From Burhinus oedicnemus (lineage: Eukaryota; Chordata; Aves; Charadriiformes; Burhinidae): DNA of 64,000 nucleotides. The stretch covers positions 1,546,507 to 1,610,506 of the forward strand of contig VFFE01007078.1 in the NCBI GenBank assembly GCA_008921705.1. Reading direction: 5' to 3'. Of this stretch, positions 11,701 through 20,500 are shown piece by piece (within the stretch, counting starts at the first letter, position 1; the number at the start of each line of letters is the position of its first letter). The notes under the pieces are model-generated. The model saw only the letters and a program-made list of their open reading frames with translations, was not told the DNA's origin and searched no databases. The position numbers were made by a program, and so were the translations under genes.

Positions 11701-14638
11701 TGTCTCTGGAGTGACAGACGTAATAGTTTAGTAAGATTGTTTTTGTAATGTTCCAGTTGGTTTCATAAAGGTACCTTACCTCTAGTTATTGTTTTATGTC
11801 CTGTTTTTCCTCTCCAGTGTGTTTTCTGCATCTGGGTAATCAAGAAAATTAGGTTTTGATAGTATTTGTAGTATCAGTAGCACTATTAGAGTAGTCATAT
11901 ATTAATTTTGGATATAAAGGTACCTTATTAAGGTGTTCTGTGCAGCTCCTTATGCATTTGCCTTATGAGGCAATTTTTGCAAACTCTGTTCTCAATTTCT
12001 TTCTACCATGTGCTGTTAATATTTTGGTTTGCTTTTTGTTTTAAATAACCTTTTAGCTTTTCTGATACATACTGTTGTTTTGATCAATAAGAATGGACGA
12101 TGATGTAGTAAAATGTTACCACTGTATAATAAGTCAGTTTTGTCTTAGTCTAGACTATTTTTTGCCTAAATCATGTCATGATTCATTACACTTGGATGTG
12201 AGCTGATTGTCACTGAGAAACTGCTGATGGTAATTACAAGAGTAACTTGGTTATCACCAGAAGTTTGCGGGGGGGGGGGGNNNNNNNNNNNNNNNNNNNN
12301 GGAAATCATGTTGCTTATACTTCCAGAAATAGCTTAATTTTGCTGAACAGGAGCCTCATCTGGCTGAAGTTCTTGAATTACTGATAAAATATGGTATCTG
12401 TCTTTTACCTGAAATACAATAAATAGTTCTCAGTAAATGAAATTGGCATATGTTTATATTCCATATGCTAATGAGTTGGATTTCACAGAAAGGATTTTTG
12501 AGGCAACTGTAATTGGTAACTAACTCCCCTGTTCCAGATGCATGGTGTAAGCAATTCAGAAACATAATGGCACACATGTGAGGACATAGGAGTTGTTTAT
12601 GGTAAACAGCAGTGGTAAACTTTGAGGCATTAGGCATTATACTTGAATCTGGCTTTCTTGCTTTGGAATAATTTTTGGTTTGGTTTATCCTATGTCCTTT
12701 TTCTGATACGTGTAATTAACCCATGTCTGAATGTATGCTACATACCATTAATCTGGTTACGAATTTAGCAGCCAAAGGGAAGTAAACTAAGCTTTTCTTC
12801 CCTGGTTTGATGGCTCCCTTATGAAAGAGAGAAGGCTAAAGATGATACAAAGTGATAAACTATTAGCTAGCTTCCCAGTTAGACATACTGAAGTATAAGT
12901 AGTTCTACCGCAATAGTCAGGAGGCAGCAAACTCATTATACTGGAAAATGCTGAGTGAAAGGTTGAAGACCTAACTGGTTCAGGAAGAGAAGGTTCAGAG
13001 TTAGTTCCTGTCTAGTCCTCAGAGGACAGTTTAGCCTCTTATGTGTTGTGATAGAAGTGTGCATGTGGTCCAAAAAGGGCAAATTTTAACATTTGACCCA
13101 GCTGGAGGTTGTGGGTGTCTTTTGGTGGTTAGTAGTCTTGAGGAAGACACTTCTGGTACTTGTTTGGTTTTCAAGCAGCTTGGACTCTTTTGTCACATAA
13201 ATGTAACAGTTTATGCTGTTGCCAAAAGCAATGGGCCTACCTCTTCATATGCTGGGCTTAGTATTCACAGCCATGTAACAAGCTTCAGGGAAAAGAAACT
13301 ACCACCAAACTTGTTTGGTTTGATTCCTTGATCATCTCAGTGGCATAAAGTCAAAGAAGTTGGAGGAACAAGTAAAAGGATTTGGTTTTTTTGACAGCAA
13401 AAGGGCCTTGCTTTTGACTAAAGTGACGGCTTACTGTTTAAAAGCTAACTGTATTTTTCTGCTTCTTCCAATACCCTTCTGATGTTGGAACACATTAAGG
13501 TACTTCTTCCAGGATAACACACATACACTCAAAATAGTCATTTCCCATCAGATAGCTTTATACATCTGGACTCAACTTCTAACAATATATGTAGAATTAG
13601 GAACACTTAAATGCTCTCCTTCAGCTTGTTAACAAGTGTTAGCATCACTGTTGGGCAGGTGTGATCAGATACTACCATATGTACTTCAAGCTCATAACCC
13701 ATAATTGGGATTTTTTTTTTTTTTGAGTAAAATTTGTTTCCTGAAATTTGACAGAAAATTGTGCTCTCAGACAAATACCAACCCAGTGCAGAGATGCTTA
13801 CATCACCCAGACTGGAATACAGGTAAAAGGGTTCATCAAAAGGAAGTGCTGAGCTTATTACATGAGTACAATTTCTCTTAGCTGCTATATTAATCATTCT
13901 TGATTAAAAAACCAAGATACCAAGTTGGAGTTGAACAGCAGATGCTTAGACAAAATTATCATTGCTTACCTATCTGAACGTTTTAATATTAATTTGTTAT
14001 TTCTTTCTAGGAAGGAACAAAGTGTGAAGTTTCCTGAAGACTTTTCAGTTAACCTTCCTAATCTCCTTAAATTTATTTTACATCACTCAAGTCTTTCTTC
14101 ATCAGAGCCCTGTACCAAAGAATGCCTACATAAAGAGACAGTTCTACAGCAAGGACACATCTCCCACTTAGAGAGAGAAATTCAGAAGTTAAGATCAGAA
14201 ATCAGTGCCCTTCATCAGGCCCGTGACCAGCTTGAAGCACAGCTTTCTGAAGCCAGGAGAGAGGAACACAGACTACAGCAGCAAAAACACACACTGGAAA
14301 AGCAGCACAAGACTCTGCAGCTCCACAGTGAGCAGTTACAAGCCACATATGACCAGAAGAATCAAGAATTATTAGAAATGGCTGAAAAGCTTCAAGAATT
14401 AGCTGATGCATCAGAAAACCTCCTTAAAGAGAATACTTTACTGAGAATCCTGGTGGCATCGAGGGAAGGAAAGCTACAAAGCAAAGGTGAAATTAAAGAA
14501 TCCCTTCAGTCAGAGCAAACACTTTCTGAAGATAATGATATATCAGTTTCCACAGCTATTGCCACATTAGATGAAAAAAGGATTGATAATATTGATACCA
14601 TAGAGACAGAGCACAGTAGTGGAAACAGGACAGAATGA
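1981..14638 (+). CDS. TXNDC11: TXNDC11 (thioredoxin domain-containing 11), 3' five coding exons, 5' part off-window
   Basis: Joined exons 1981-2764, 5205-5350, 6133-6242, 8222-8302 and 14011-14638 read through in one frame for 582 residues to a TGA; all junctions have AG/GT borders and matching phases. I recognise the product from its close match to human TXNDC11: conserved [41 protein letters not shown] and the LEREIQKLR coiled coil. Family knowledge: an ER-membrane protein of about 985 residues in human with two thioredoxin-like domains. It binds DUOX1/DUOX2 and is thought to help fold these H2O2-producing oxidases. The part seen here holds the middle lumenal region (residues 1-261 of this fragment), the second thioredoxin domain (about 262-400, CGFC at 321-324, probable cis-proline at 365) and a C-terminal coiled coil (about 416-515). 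The N-terminal membrane segment and first thioredoxin domain must lie left of base 1. No frameshift or internal stop is seen. SNN lies tail to tail with it. Confidence 0.95.
2765..5204 (+). other. TXNDC11 intron
   Basis: This 2.4-kb intron contains simple A/C-rich sequence near 3366-3410 and otherwise unique AT-rich DNA. Small open frames here have no recognisable protein. Confidence 0.85.
5205..5350 (+). CDS. TXNDC11: TXNDC11 exon, entry to second thioredoxin domain
   Basis: This 146-nt exon lies between the acceptor TTTCAG at 5204 and the donor AAG|GTACAC at 5351. The first two bases complete a Glu codon from the previous exon. It then reads [17 protein letters not shown], matching the well-conserved [13 protein letters not shown] segment of human TXNDC11, and continues to [13 protein letters not shown], the edge of the second thioredoxin fold. 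It ends in phase 0. Confidence 0.92.
5351..6132 (+). other. TXNDC11 intron with T/G-rich low-complexity blocks
   Basis: This 0.8-kb intron carries T/G-rich low-complexity tracts at about 5488-5565 (GTTGTTGTTGTGG within T runs, then A9 and CCCC) and 5679-5718. Confidence 0.85.
6133..6242 (+). CDS. TXNDC11: TXNDC11 exon carrying the CGFC redox motif
   Basis: This 110-nt exon lies between the acceptor TTTCCAG (ending 6132) and the donor AAG|GTAAAA (6243). It reads [14 protein letters not shown] (14 residues) followed by [22 protein letters not shown] plus a split Arg. The WCGFC active-site motif is at 6160-6174. The two cysteines are spaced as in a working thiol-disulfide centre, with Gly-Phe between them as in human TXNDC11. 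The residue before Trp is Gln where I recall Pro in human. Confidence 0.95.
6243..8221 (+). other. TXNDC11 intron containing a solo LTR
   Basis: This 2.0-kb intron lies between the CGFC exon and the cis-proline exon. It contains an antisense LTR (about 6633-7195) followed by an AT-rich TATA/TGTATG stretch at 7196-7265. The rest is unique. Confidence 0.85.
6633..7195 (-). mobile_element. Solo LTR of an avian endogenous retrovirus, old copy
   Basis: Read on the - strand, the segment begins with GGTTTTGGCTGGAATAGAGT and continues with AATTATCTTCATAGTAGCT. This is the opening I recognise from a family of bird retroviral LTRs. It has an AATAAA-type signal near its middle (AGCAATAAAAGAG), a pyrimidine-rich 3' third and an end (GTGTGGTGCATAGCTGCCC) that also fits. 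No gag, pol or env sequence is attached, so it is a solo LTR formed by recombination. The ends are approximate and no target-site duplication was confirmed. It lies antisense in a TXNDC11 intron. I do not name the subfamily. Confidence 0.75.
8222..8302 (+). CDS. TXNDC11: TXNDC11 exon with the cis-proline segment of the second thioredoxin domain
   Basis: This 81-nt exon lies between the acceptor TTAACAG (ending 8221) and the donor CAGAG|GTAATG (8303). It completes the split Arg and reads [26 protein letters not shown]. The human counterpart is [26 protein letters not shown]. The Pro in HLPTILFFP is at the usual thioredoxin cis-proline position. It ends two bases into the next Arg codon. Confidence 0.94.
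8961..9382 (-). mobile_element. CR1 LINE 3' fragment, antisense to TXNDC11
   Basis: The + strand begins CACAGGGGTTGGAAGGGACC, followed by TTTGGAGATCATCTAGTTC. This is the reverse complement of the typical avian CR1 3' end. It continues through the standard 3' region (GGCAGCCTGTTCCAGTGCTC and TTCTCTTCTCCAGACTAAA on the + strand). It is strongly 5'-truncated, about 420 bp, and keeps only the end of ORF2 and the 3'UTR. Confidence 0.92.
12269..12300. other. G12 homopolymer and 20-N assembly gap
   Basis: Twelve G residues (12269-12280) run directly into 20 N (12281-12300). The true length is unknown; a G-rich stretch probably stopped sequencing or assembly. It lies in the last TXNDC11 intron and does not touch coding sequence. 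Confidence 0.98.
14011..14638 (+). CDS. TXNDC11: TXNDC11 terminal coding exon (C-terminal coiled coil)
   Basis: The exon follows the acceptor TTTCTTTCTAG at 14010. It reads [27 protein letters not shown], the end of the thioredoxin fold, then about 100 residues rich in Leu, Glu, Gln, Lys and Arg with heptad spacing ([16 protein letters not shown] to [21 protein letters not shown]). This is a coiled coil, followed by a polar tail ending SSGNRTE and TGA at 14636-14638. Human TXNDC11 ends in a similar NKENRTD. No KDEL-type retrieval signal is present. Confidence 0.95.
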
Positions 14639-14689
14639 TTGCTTACACAAAATCAATTGATGCAGTACTGGGTAGGTATTTATGCAAAT

Positions 14690-14695
14690 TTTATT
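14690..14695 (-). terminator. Candidate SNN poly(A) signal AATAAA
   Basis: TTTATT on the + strand is AATAAA on the - strand. It is followed about 40 nt downstream (- direction) by GT-rich ATTTTGTGT. It would give SNN a 3'UTR of about 2.5 kb, in keeping with the long 3'UTR known for stannin mRNAs, and would end the transcript about 25-40 nt from the TXNDC11 stop codon. An alternative ATTAAA (- strand) is at 16106-16111. Confidence 0.5.
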
Positions 14696-14875
14696 GAAAT
14701 TCATTGTAAAGACAGACTTCTTCCCCCACATGATCTAGAAAAAGAAAAATGAAATGGAATATTTTTTGTATACTTGAACAACTTATGAGATACCCACATC
14801 TAAAGAGAAGATGAGAATGGAACACTTTCTGCACTTTACTATTGCACTAACTTGCAAACACACCTATCCATTTAA

Positions 14876-14881
14876 ATTAAA
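14876..14881 (+). terminator. Candidate TXNDC11 poly(A) signal ATTAAA
   Basis: ATTAAA lies 238 nt after the TXNDC11 stop, with T- and GT-containing sequence downstream (GATTTTTAGGGG, CAGTGTGAAG). A second ATTAAA is at 15045-15050. There is no canonical AATAAA on the + strand close to the stop, so the true end is uncertain. Confidence 0.4.
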
Positions 14882-16931
14882 GATGCTGATTTTTAGGGGC
14901 AGCAGTGTGAAGCACCTCTGACTGAGGACCAGTTATTTTTCACTGGCTTTTTCTTACAGCTGCTAGAAGAAAAATTAGACCTTTGATTTATACTTTTACA
15001 TAATTTCTGAAGTTTGCCCTTTACCACTGCATTCTCTTTGCTGAATTAAAATAGATATATTTCATTTGTGTAATCAGTAAACTTGAATGGACAAAGTCAT
15101 CTTGCTACAACTATTCTGTTCTAGAACTTCAGCACTTTATATCACTTTTGTATACCAGTTACCTGTCTTGAAACCTGCAAGAGCCATGTGTGAACTGTTC
15201 TCTACTGAAAACTAAAAGTCTTACTGAATTAACCCTTTTCTCCTTGATTTGTAAGAGGTCTAGAATACAGCAGTTAAGTGTATGGGTCTGACTATACATG
15301 CAGGTCTCATGAGACTACCATCTTAAAAAAACAAAAACAAACAAACCAACCACCAGATGTGCCAGGGTAAGAACAGCCCTCTATCAGCTGTATGCCAATA
15401 TTGTACTTAAGAGACAACAGCAGGAGCTTTTTGCTACTGATAGCATTAGTTTTGCTTCAAACTAGCCTTCAATTAAAAAAAAAAAATTGTAGCACTAAAA
15501 ATGCAAGTCAACATATTACTGTAGAAGAAAGGGACAACACTTTACTGACTAGGCCATTATTATCCTGCATATAGTTATAATTCTCAAGCAAGGTTCTAGG
15601 CCTATGTTACTTAGTTATACCATACATACAGGTACAAGAAGCAAGTCTAATGCTTCCTATAGAGCTCAAGAACTTGGACTTCAGGATACAGATTTACAGT
15701 AGCTTTTTTTTCTCCTAGGCAATTAAGTGTTTAAAAGTTACAGTAGGCAAAGGAAGCTATGTATGACATCATAGAAAACAGGTGAGTGGCCTCAAAGCAT
15801 GTGTGCCTACCCTAAGAGTTTAGAATATGTAAGCTGCCATTGGTGGCTCAGTGTTGTTCGTTCCCCCCTTTCTGCCCCTTCTCCTACTTCCAAACCTTTG
15901 AGGTCCAGAACTCCCCATTTAACACATCTTTTTACAGTTCCTATAGCTGAACTATAGCACAGAGGAGGAAATGGAAGGGATAGCCTTATTTGGAAGGACT
16001 TCATCATTGCTAGCTAAAAACTTTCAAACTGACCAGCAATCTCCCTTCCCTGTATCAACATTTGTTTTTGTAGGAAAGACTGAAACTTATATTATAGTAG
16101 CACAGTTTAATCAAGAGAGTTATCTACAAGATACATTAACTGAATTCTATAGTTGACTGTTTGTCTGTAGACAAAAATGCCTTTTTACAATAGGCTGTTA
16201 ACACACCCTAACTGCTAAGTACACAAATAGGGGTTCTAGGAAAAGTTCATACTAGTTGCACTTACACCAGTTTTAATAAGTAACCACTTATGCTGCAGTT
16301 TCAGCATGCAGACCCACAGAAGAAAAAAGCCTGCTCTACTGCCCTTTCAAACTCTGGGAAACCTTCTGGACCATCCCTGAGGGTTCAGTATCCATCATTA
16401 GTTCCCAGGTTGGAATCCATCAAAATGGCAGTTTCCTTGCAGTAGCTACATAGTTAGAGGACTCGGCTCTAGCAGTCAAAAGCTTAACCTACCTAGCTGC
16501 AACTGAAGGAAATCACTTCCTTTCTTATAGCTCCTGTTTCCTCCCTCAACATGTTACTGAAGGCTTATACCTTCTTTTCAAAGAAAGTATACTGCATCAG
16601 TCCAGTAAACTGTTAAGAAGCAGGAGTTCTGACTTTATGGCTGTGCACTGAAGTTGGTAGCACAAGCAAGTTTTAACTGCAGAGTTGGTTCTGAAGGTCT
16701 GGAATCCCATCTACAGTTGTAGTTCAGGAGTCCCCTTGGGTGTTATGTACAGCTGCATCATATTAGTCCCATATGCTGTGGAACACAAAGCAAAAAGCTG
16801 CTGGCAGCCTATTTACAGTTCACAGTTGTAGAGTAGTTCACATTACAGTAGTCACTCCATCAAAACAGGCTCAGCTAAACATTCAAGTAACAGAAAACAC
16901 TAGTAGTCTCTTCACACCAATCTATCCCTGT

Positions 16932-16951
16932 GTCCATTGCCGGCAATGGAC
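16932..16951. repeat. 20-bp perfect palindrome in the SNN 3'UTR
   Basis: GTCCATTGCCGGCAATGGAC is identical to its reverse complement. In RNA it could form a short hairpin (about 7 bp around a GCCGGC core) or a self-complementary kissing site. Confidence 0.9.
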
Positions 16952-17174
16952 GTTACACCAGGCGAGTGAGCTCCTGTCCTAGAGGAATTAGGATACATAG
17001 TTGATGCAAAGTGCAACTTCTCAGTGCATGCAGTTGCAAACAAAGCTTACTTAATCCTCATCAGGGTGTTTTCTGATGAGTAGTGTGCATGTGACTGGGT
17101 TCTTCACAGTATAGAGATTATTCTGCTGGTTACACACATCATAAACATAGTCCATATACATGTGTTGCTCCGAG

Positions 17175-17438
17175 TTAGCTATGTACTTCTGTGCCATTTG
17201 GAGTTAGCTTAGCTTTCCTTTCTACACAGGGTCCTTTAGCAGAGTACTGCACCAGAAGAAAGGGCTCTTTAGTTTCTCCTTCGCCCACAATACTTTCCTC
17301 ATCTTCAGACTGGCTGATCCTCTGCAGACGCAGGTAACACCAGCAGCCCAGTATCAAGGCACCAAGAGCCGCAATAGCAATCAAAATAACAATAACAGTC
17401 ACCACTCCAGTGGTGGGGCTATGATCCATAATAGACAT
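17175..17438 (-). CDS. SNN: SNN, stannin (87 residues, complete)
   Basis: The frame on the - strand reads MSIMDHSPTTG, then a hydrophobic helix (VVTVIVILIAIAALGALILG, residues 12-31), CWCYLRLQRISQSEDEESIV, GEGETKEPFLLVQYSAKGP and CVERKAKLTPNGTEVHS, then TAA. It is almost identical to human stannin (88 residues) except near the end, where one residue is missing (KLTPNG against KLMTPNG), D53 is E, and the last residues differ. Family knowledge: stannin is a small single-pass membrane protein of mitochondrial and other membranes that sensitises cells to trimethyltin. The Cys32-X-Cys34 motif at the membrane edge, intact here, binds and dealkylates organotins. The start is the conserved MSIMDHS with a fair context (GACCATGT); the in-frame codon two positions upstream is TTG, not ATG. 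The frame lies in one exon, as in mammals. Confidence 0.97.
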   Translation of the reverse strand: MSIMDHSPTTGVVTVIVILIAIAALGALILGCWCYLRLQRISQSEDEESIVGEGETKEPFLLVQYSAKGPCVERKAKLTPNGTEVHS

Positions 17439-17492
17439 GGTCAATATTTCAGATTGTGTGACTTCTTTAAGGAGATTCTTCTGTCCTCGCTG

Positions 17493-17507
17493 TCAGGCTT
17501 GCTGCAT
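17493..17507 (-). promoter_or_regulatory. Short upstream ORF (M-Q-Q-A-stop) in the SNN 5'UTR
   Basis: Ten bases into the coding exon, AAGATGC starts a four-codon frame (MQQA, TGA) that ends 54 nt before the stannin ATG. It has A at -3, so initiation is plausible. If the first exon uses the donor at 25365, a second ATG just before the splice (GCCATGCG) would run in the same frame into this ORF (nine codons). Confidence 0.6.
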
Positions 17508-17517
17508 CTTCAGACTC

Positions 17518-20500
17518 CTGCGGTGGAAGAAATAGACACTTAATGAAGTTGGGCAGTTTTAGCATATTCAGCAACATTATATTCATGGTTGGGATCCTTC
17601 ACAGTGGCACATGACCCTCTTGCATTCAGTGCTGTGGGCTTCTTGCACTCCTACAGTTCTTACTCATGTTAAGCTATTTCTTCAACAAACTGGCTTTGAA
17701 GATGCAGGTTTCTACATCAAACTAAAGCAAATGAAAGCTAAACTTACTTCAACTCTTGACATGCTTGTCAAGATAGCACATGGTCAGCCTGCTAAGAGGT
17801 AACAATAGTTCCTAGGAGACAGAAGATGAGACAAGACACAGACACATAACAGACTGTATGGAAGTTATACAGTTTAGTAGAGAGAGACTTAAGATTGTTT
17901 AACACAAAAGTTAAATCATGGGTGAGCTCTCAAATCCATGACAAGGTAGCAATTCAGCTACCTTTGGTTTTCCTAAACAGTACATTTGAGAGTCAGAAGT
18001 CTGGCCCTTTCTAAAGTTTAATTTACAAACATCCTTCTTGCATACTAACAGTTCCAGGATTGGTAAGCTAATTGCAATGCTAATGCATTACTATAAGCCT
18101 GTCCATAACACTAGTCTATTTATAAGGGTTGACTACATGGTATTTAATTGGTTGCTCATTGAGCTGATAAAAACAAACAGATGTTGCTTTATATGCATTT
18201 TTCATGAGAGGCAGGTAGAGCTAGATTTATTGAAGACTAACAAAACATAATTTTAAGCTTTTGCTCCTCTTAGTGGCTTTCAAACCACAAAATCAAGGTA
18301 GTGTGTTAGGACTGCAGCGGAAATTGGAACATATGCAGCAGGCAGGAAAATGGGAGGAAGAAAAGCTCCAGGACTTCCTCAGTCTGCTGCAGAGTTTTGG
18401 CAGAACAAAAACATATAGGCAATGTCTTCTGCTACTTCCACTTCCAAATTCACATTATTTAAGGGGTCATGTGAACCTTAAATTTCAAAGTTATTGTTTA
18501 CAAAGTTGGTAGATTTACATTCCTCCACTTCAGCTGGGACATAAGACAAAGTCATTCATTATCTTTTCTTTCTTACTACCCTCGCTCTTTAACAAGACAA
18601 ACTCATGGAAGATTTTAGAAAAGACCAGAGCCAGTCCTACCCAGAAACATATCTTATGCTCTGCACTGCTGTAGGTATCAGTTAGGGCTCAATACTACAG
18701 TTTCAGGTACAACAGATACAGTCCCTAGTGGTTCCAAGGTCAGCTGCAAGTGCAGAACAGTGCATTTCACCTGACGTGTAGCCACTGACTGGCAACAGAA
18801 TAACAGGAGTATCTTCTGGCTGCCATACGTGCCAGTCTATAGAGGCCCACATACCTTTCCACAAGAGGCTTTTCCTCACCATCCTTGTTGCAGTCTCTCA
18901 GCTGCAACAGCAGCACCTTCATACAAACCCCTCAGAAGTCGTCTTAACCAACCTTGAGCCAGAACTGTTTAGCTTACTGTGTTACGCACTGCACTTGAAT
19001 TTTCACCAGCATTTCAACATGAAAGAGTCAAGGCAATTACAATGCAGTATTTTTACTAACAGAACTCAAGCTAGAGAGTAAGTTTATGTCCCGACTTCTC
19101 ATGGAACAGCAGACCTATGCACACTGTCACATAGCCATTTCAGCAAGGATGCATCCACTAAAGAGAAGCTCAGCATAAGTGTCGTTAGGGTCCAGTGTCA
19201 CATAACTAACTTGCCCATGCTCGGGCTACATTTCCAGCCCTGTGAACAACAGCAACCAGTAGCTTGTAGTGTACCTGATACAACTAACCAAGTCCTGCAG
19301 ACCCAGTTTTGCCCAAGTAAGAAAACAAAGCAAAACTAACTATACCACACCCCCTCAGCAGGGCTATGTGCCCACTGCAGGCCGAGAGGTGTATGATTTT
19401 TGTCTTGCTCATCTTGGTTCTGCAATGCTTACTCAACACAGGGTGATCAGCTGAGGGTGATTAAGAGTGACTTTCACATAGTTCGTTTGCCACAGGGCAT
19501 GTCTGAACTGCAGCACTGTTTGATCTAGCCCCAACAGTACAGCATCAGCATAAAAGATGGTTTACCTTGCTTCTCATGCAGGCACTGCATGTCCACATTA
19601 AGCCCTCTTCTGCAACTTGCTTAATTGCTAGCAGCAACATTTCTCTACAGCAGTTTGGTGCAGCACATAACCTTACATGAGAAGTAAACAGTTACTGCCA
19701 CCTAGAAAATAGATTTTAATACTGGAAACTAGCATTGCAAATGCTACCCCTCTGCCAGACTTCAAGTGAGTAGAAAGCATCAGCTATGCATATATGAAAC
19801 TTTGCACATCACCATCCTCTCTATCACCAGGATGTTCTGGCAAGCTGTTTTTTGGACCTCAACAGCGAGCAAAGCACAGACCTTTGCAAGCAGTCTTGAG
19901 AAACAAGTTTGAAAGCAAGAGCTAGATGTTAGGTCCAGGTAACAAAGGACCTACATCTATCTGGACTGAAAGAGAATGTATTTCTCCCTCCCTCTTTTTA
20001 ACAGCCACAGACTGCAATAGTCTCAGTTTGACCTGGAAAACACAAGCACATCTGTAAGTTCCTATTTCAGGGAGAAATGAGGCTCTTTAAGGATGCAGAC
20101 CTCTGTCTTGAGACAAAGCTTTCTCTTATCAGATTACACACTGGGCTCTTGCCATTCCTGTTTCTTTTGGGATCCTGAGGCATACAGCTGGACCAGGAAG
20201 CCCACTGTTTGGGAAGGTGCTTTTTCTGAATAAAACATGCACAGGAGCAGTTCAGAGAAGTTATGAGATGTAGGCATTTATTGCAGTCCTTGTGTGAAGA
20301 GCTGCATAATACTTTCTTATTTACTGTTCTTGGACACTTCTGTTTAACACCACAATTACTGCTTAATAACACTGCTACTGCTTGCTTGAAGTTGTGAGGC
20401 AATTTAACCCCTACACTTCCACCTTTTGGAAAAATCCTGATATTATACTATACAAAGATCAGACCCAAGTCTCCATCAGTCTTATTTCTCAGCAGGCACT

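Larger units (their letters stand above)
8303..14010 (+). other. TXNDC11 last intron (5.7 kb)
   Basis: This intron holds an antisense CR1 fragment (8961-9382), a purine-rich open stretch (9759-10337), a poly-G run with an assembly gap (12269-12300) and otherwise unique sequence. It ends in the acceptor TTTCTTTCTAG. No further coding exon is needed, because the phases of the flanking exons join directly (AG|G, Arg). Confidence 0.85.
14690..17517 (-). other. SNN: SNN terminal exon: short 5'UTR, whole CDS, long 3'UTR
   Basis: On the - strand the acceptor TTTCTTCCACCGCAG ends at 17518, so the exon starts at 17517. It holds 79 nt of 5'UTR, the 87-codon reading frame and about 2.5 kb of 3'UTR up to the candidate AATAAA. 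The 3'UTR contains a 20-bp perfect palindrome (16932-16951) and no recognised interspersed repeat. The 3' limit is inferred from the poly(A) signal only. Confidence 0.7.

Noticed and set aside
13041..13331. 96-codon open frame in the last TXNDC11 intron
   Set aside because: The flanking exons already join in phase and the reading has no family resemblance.
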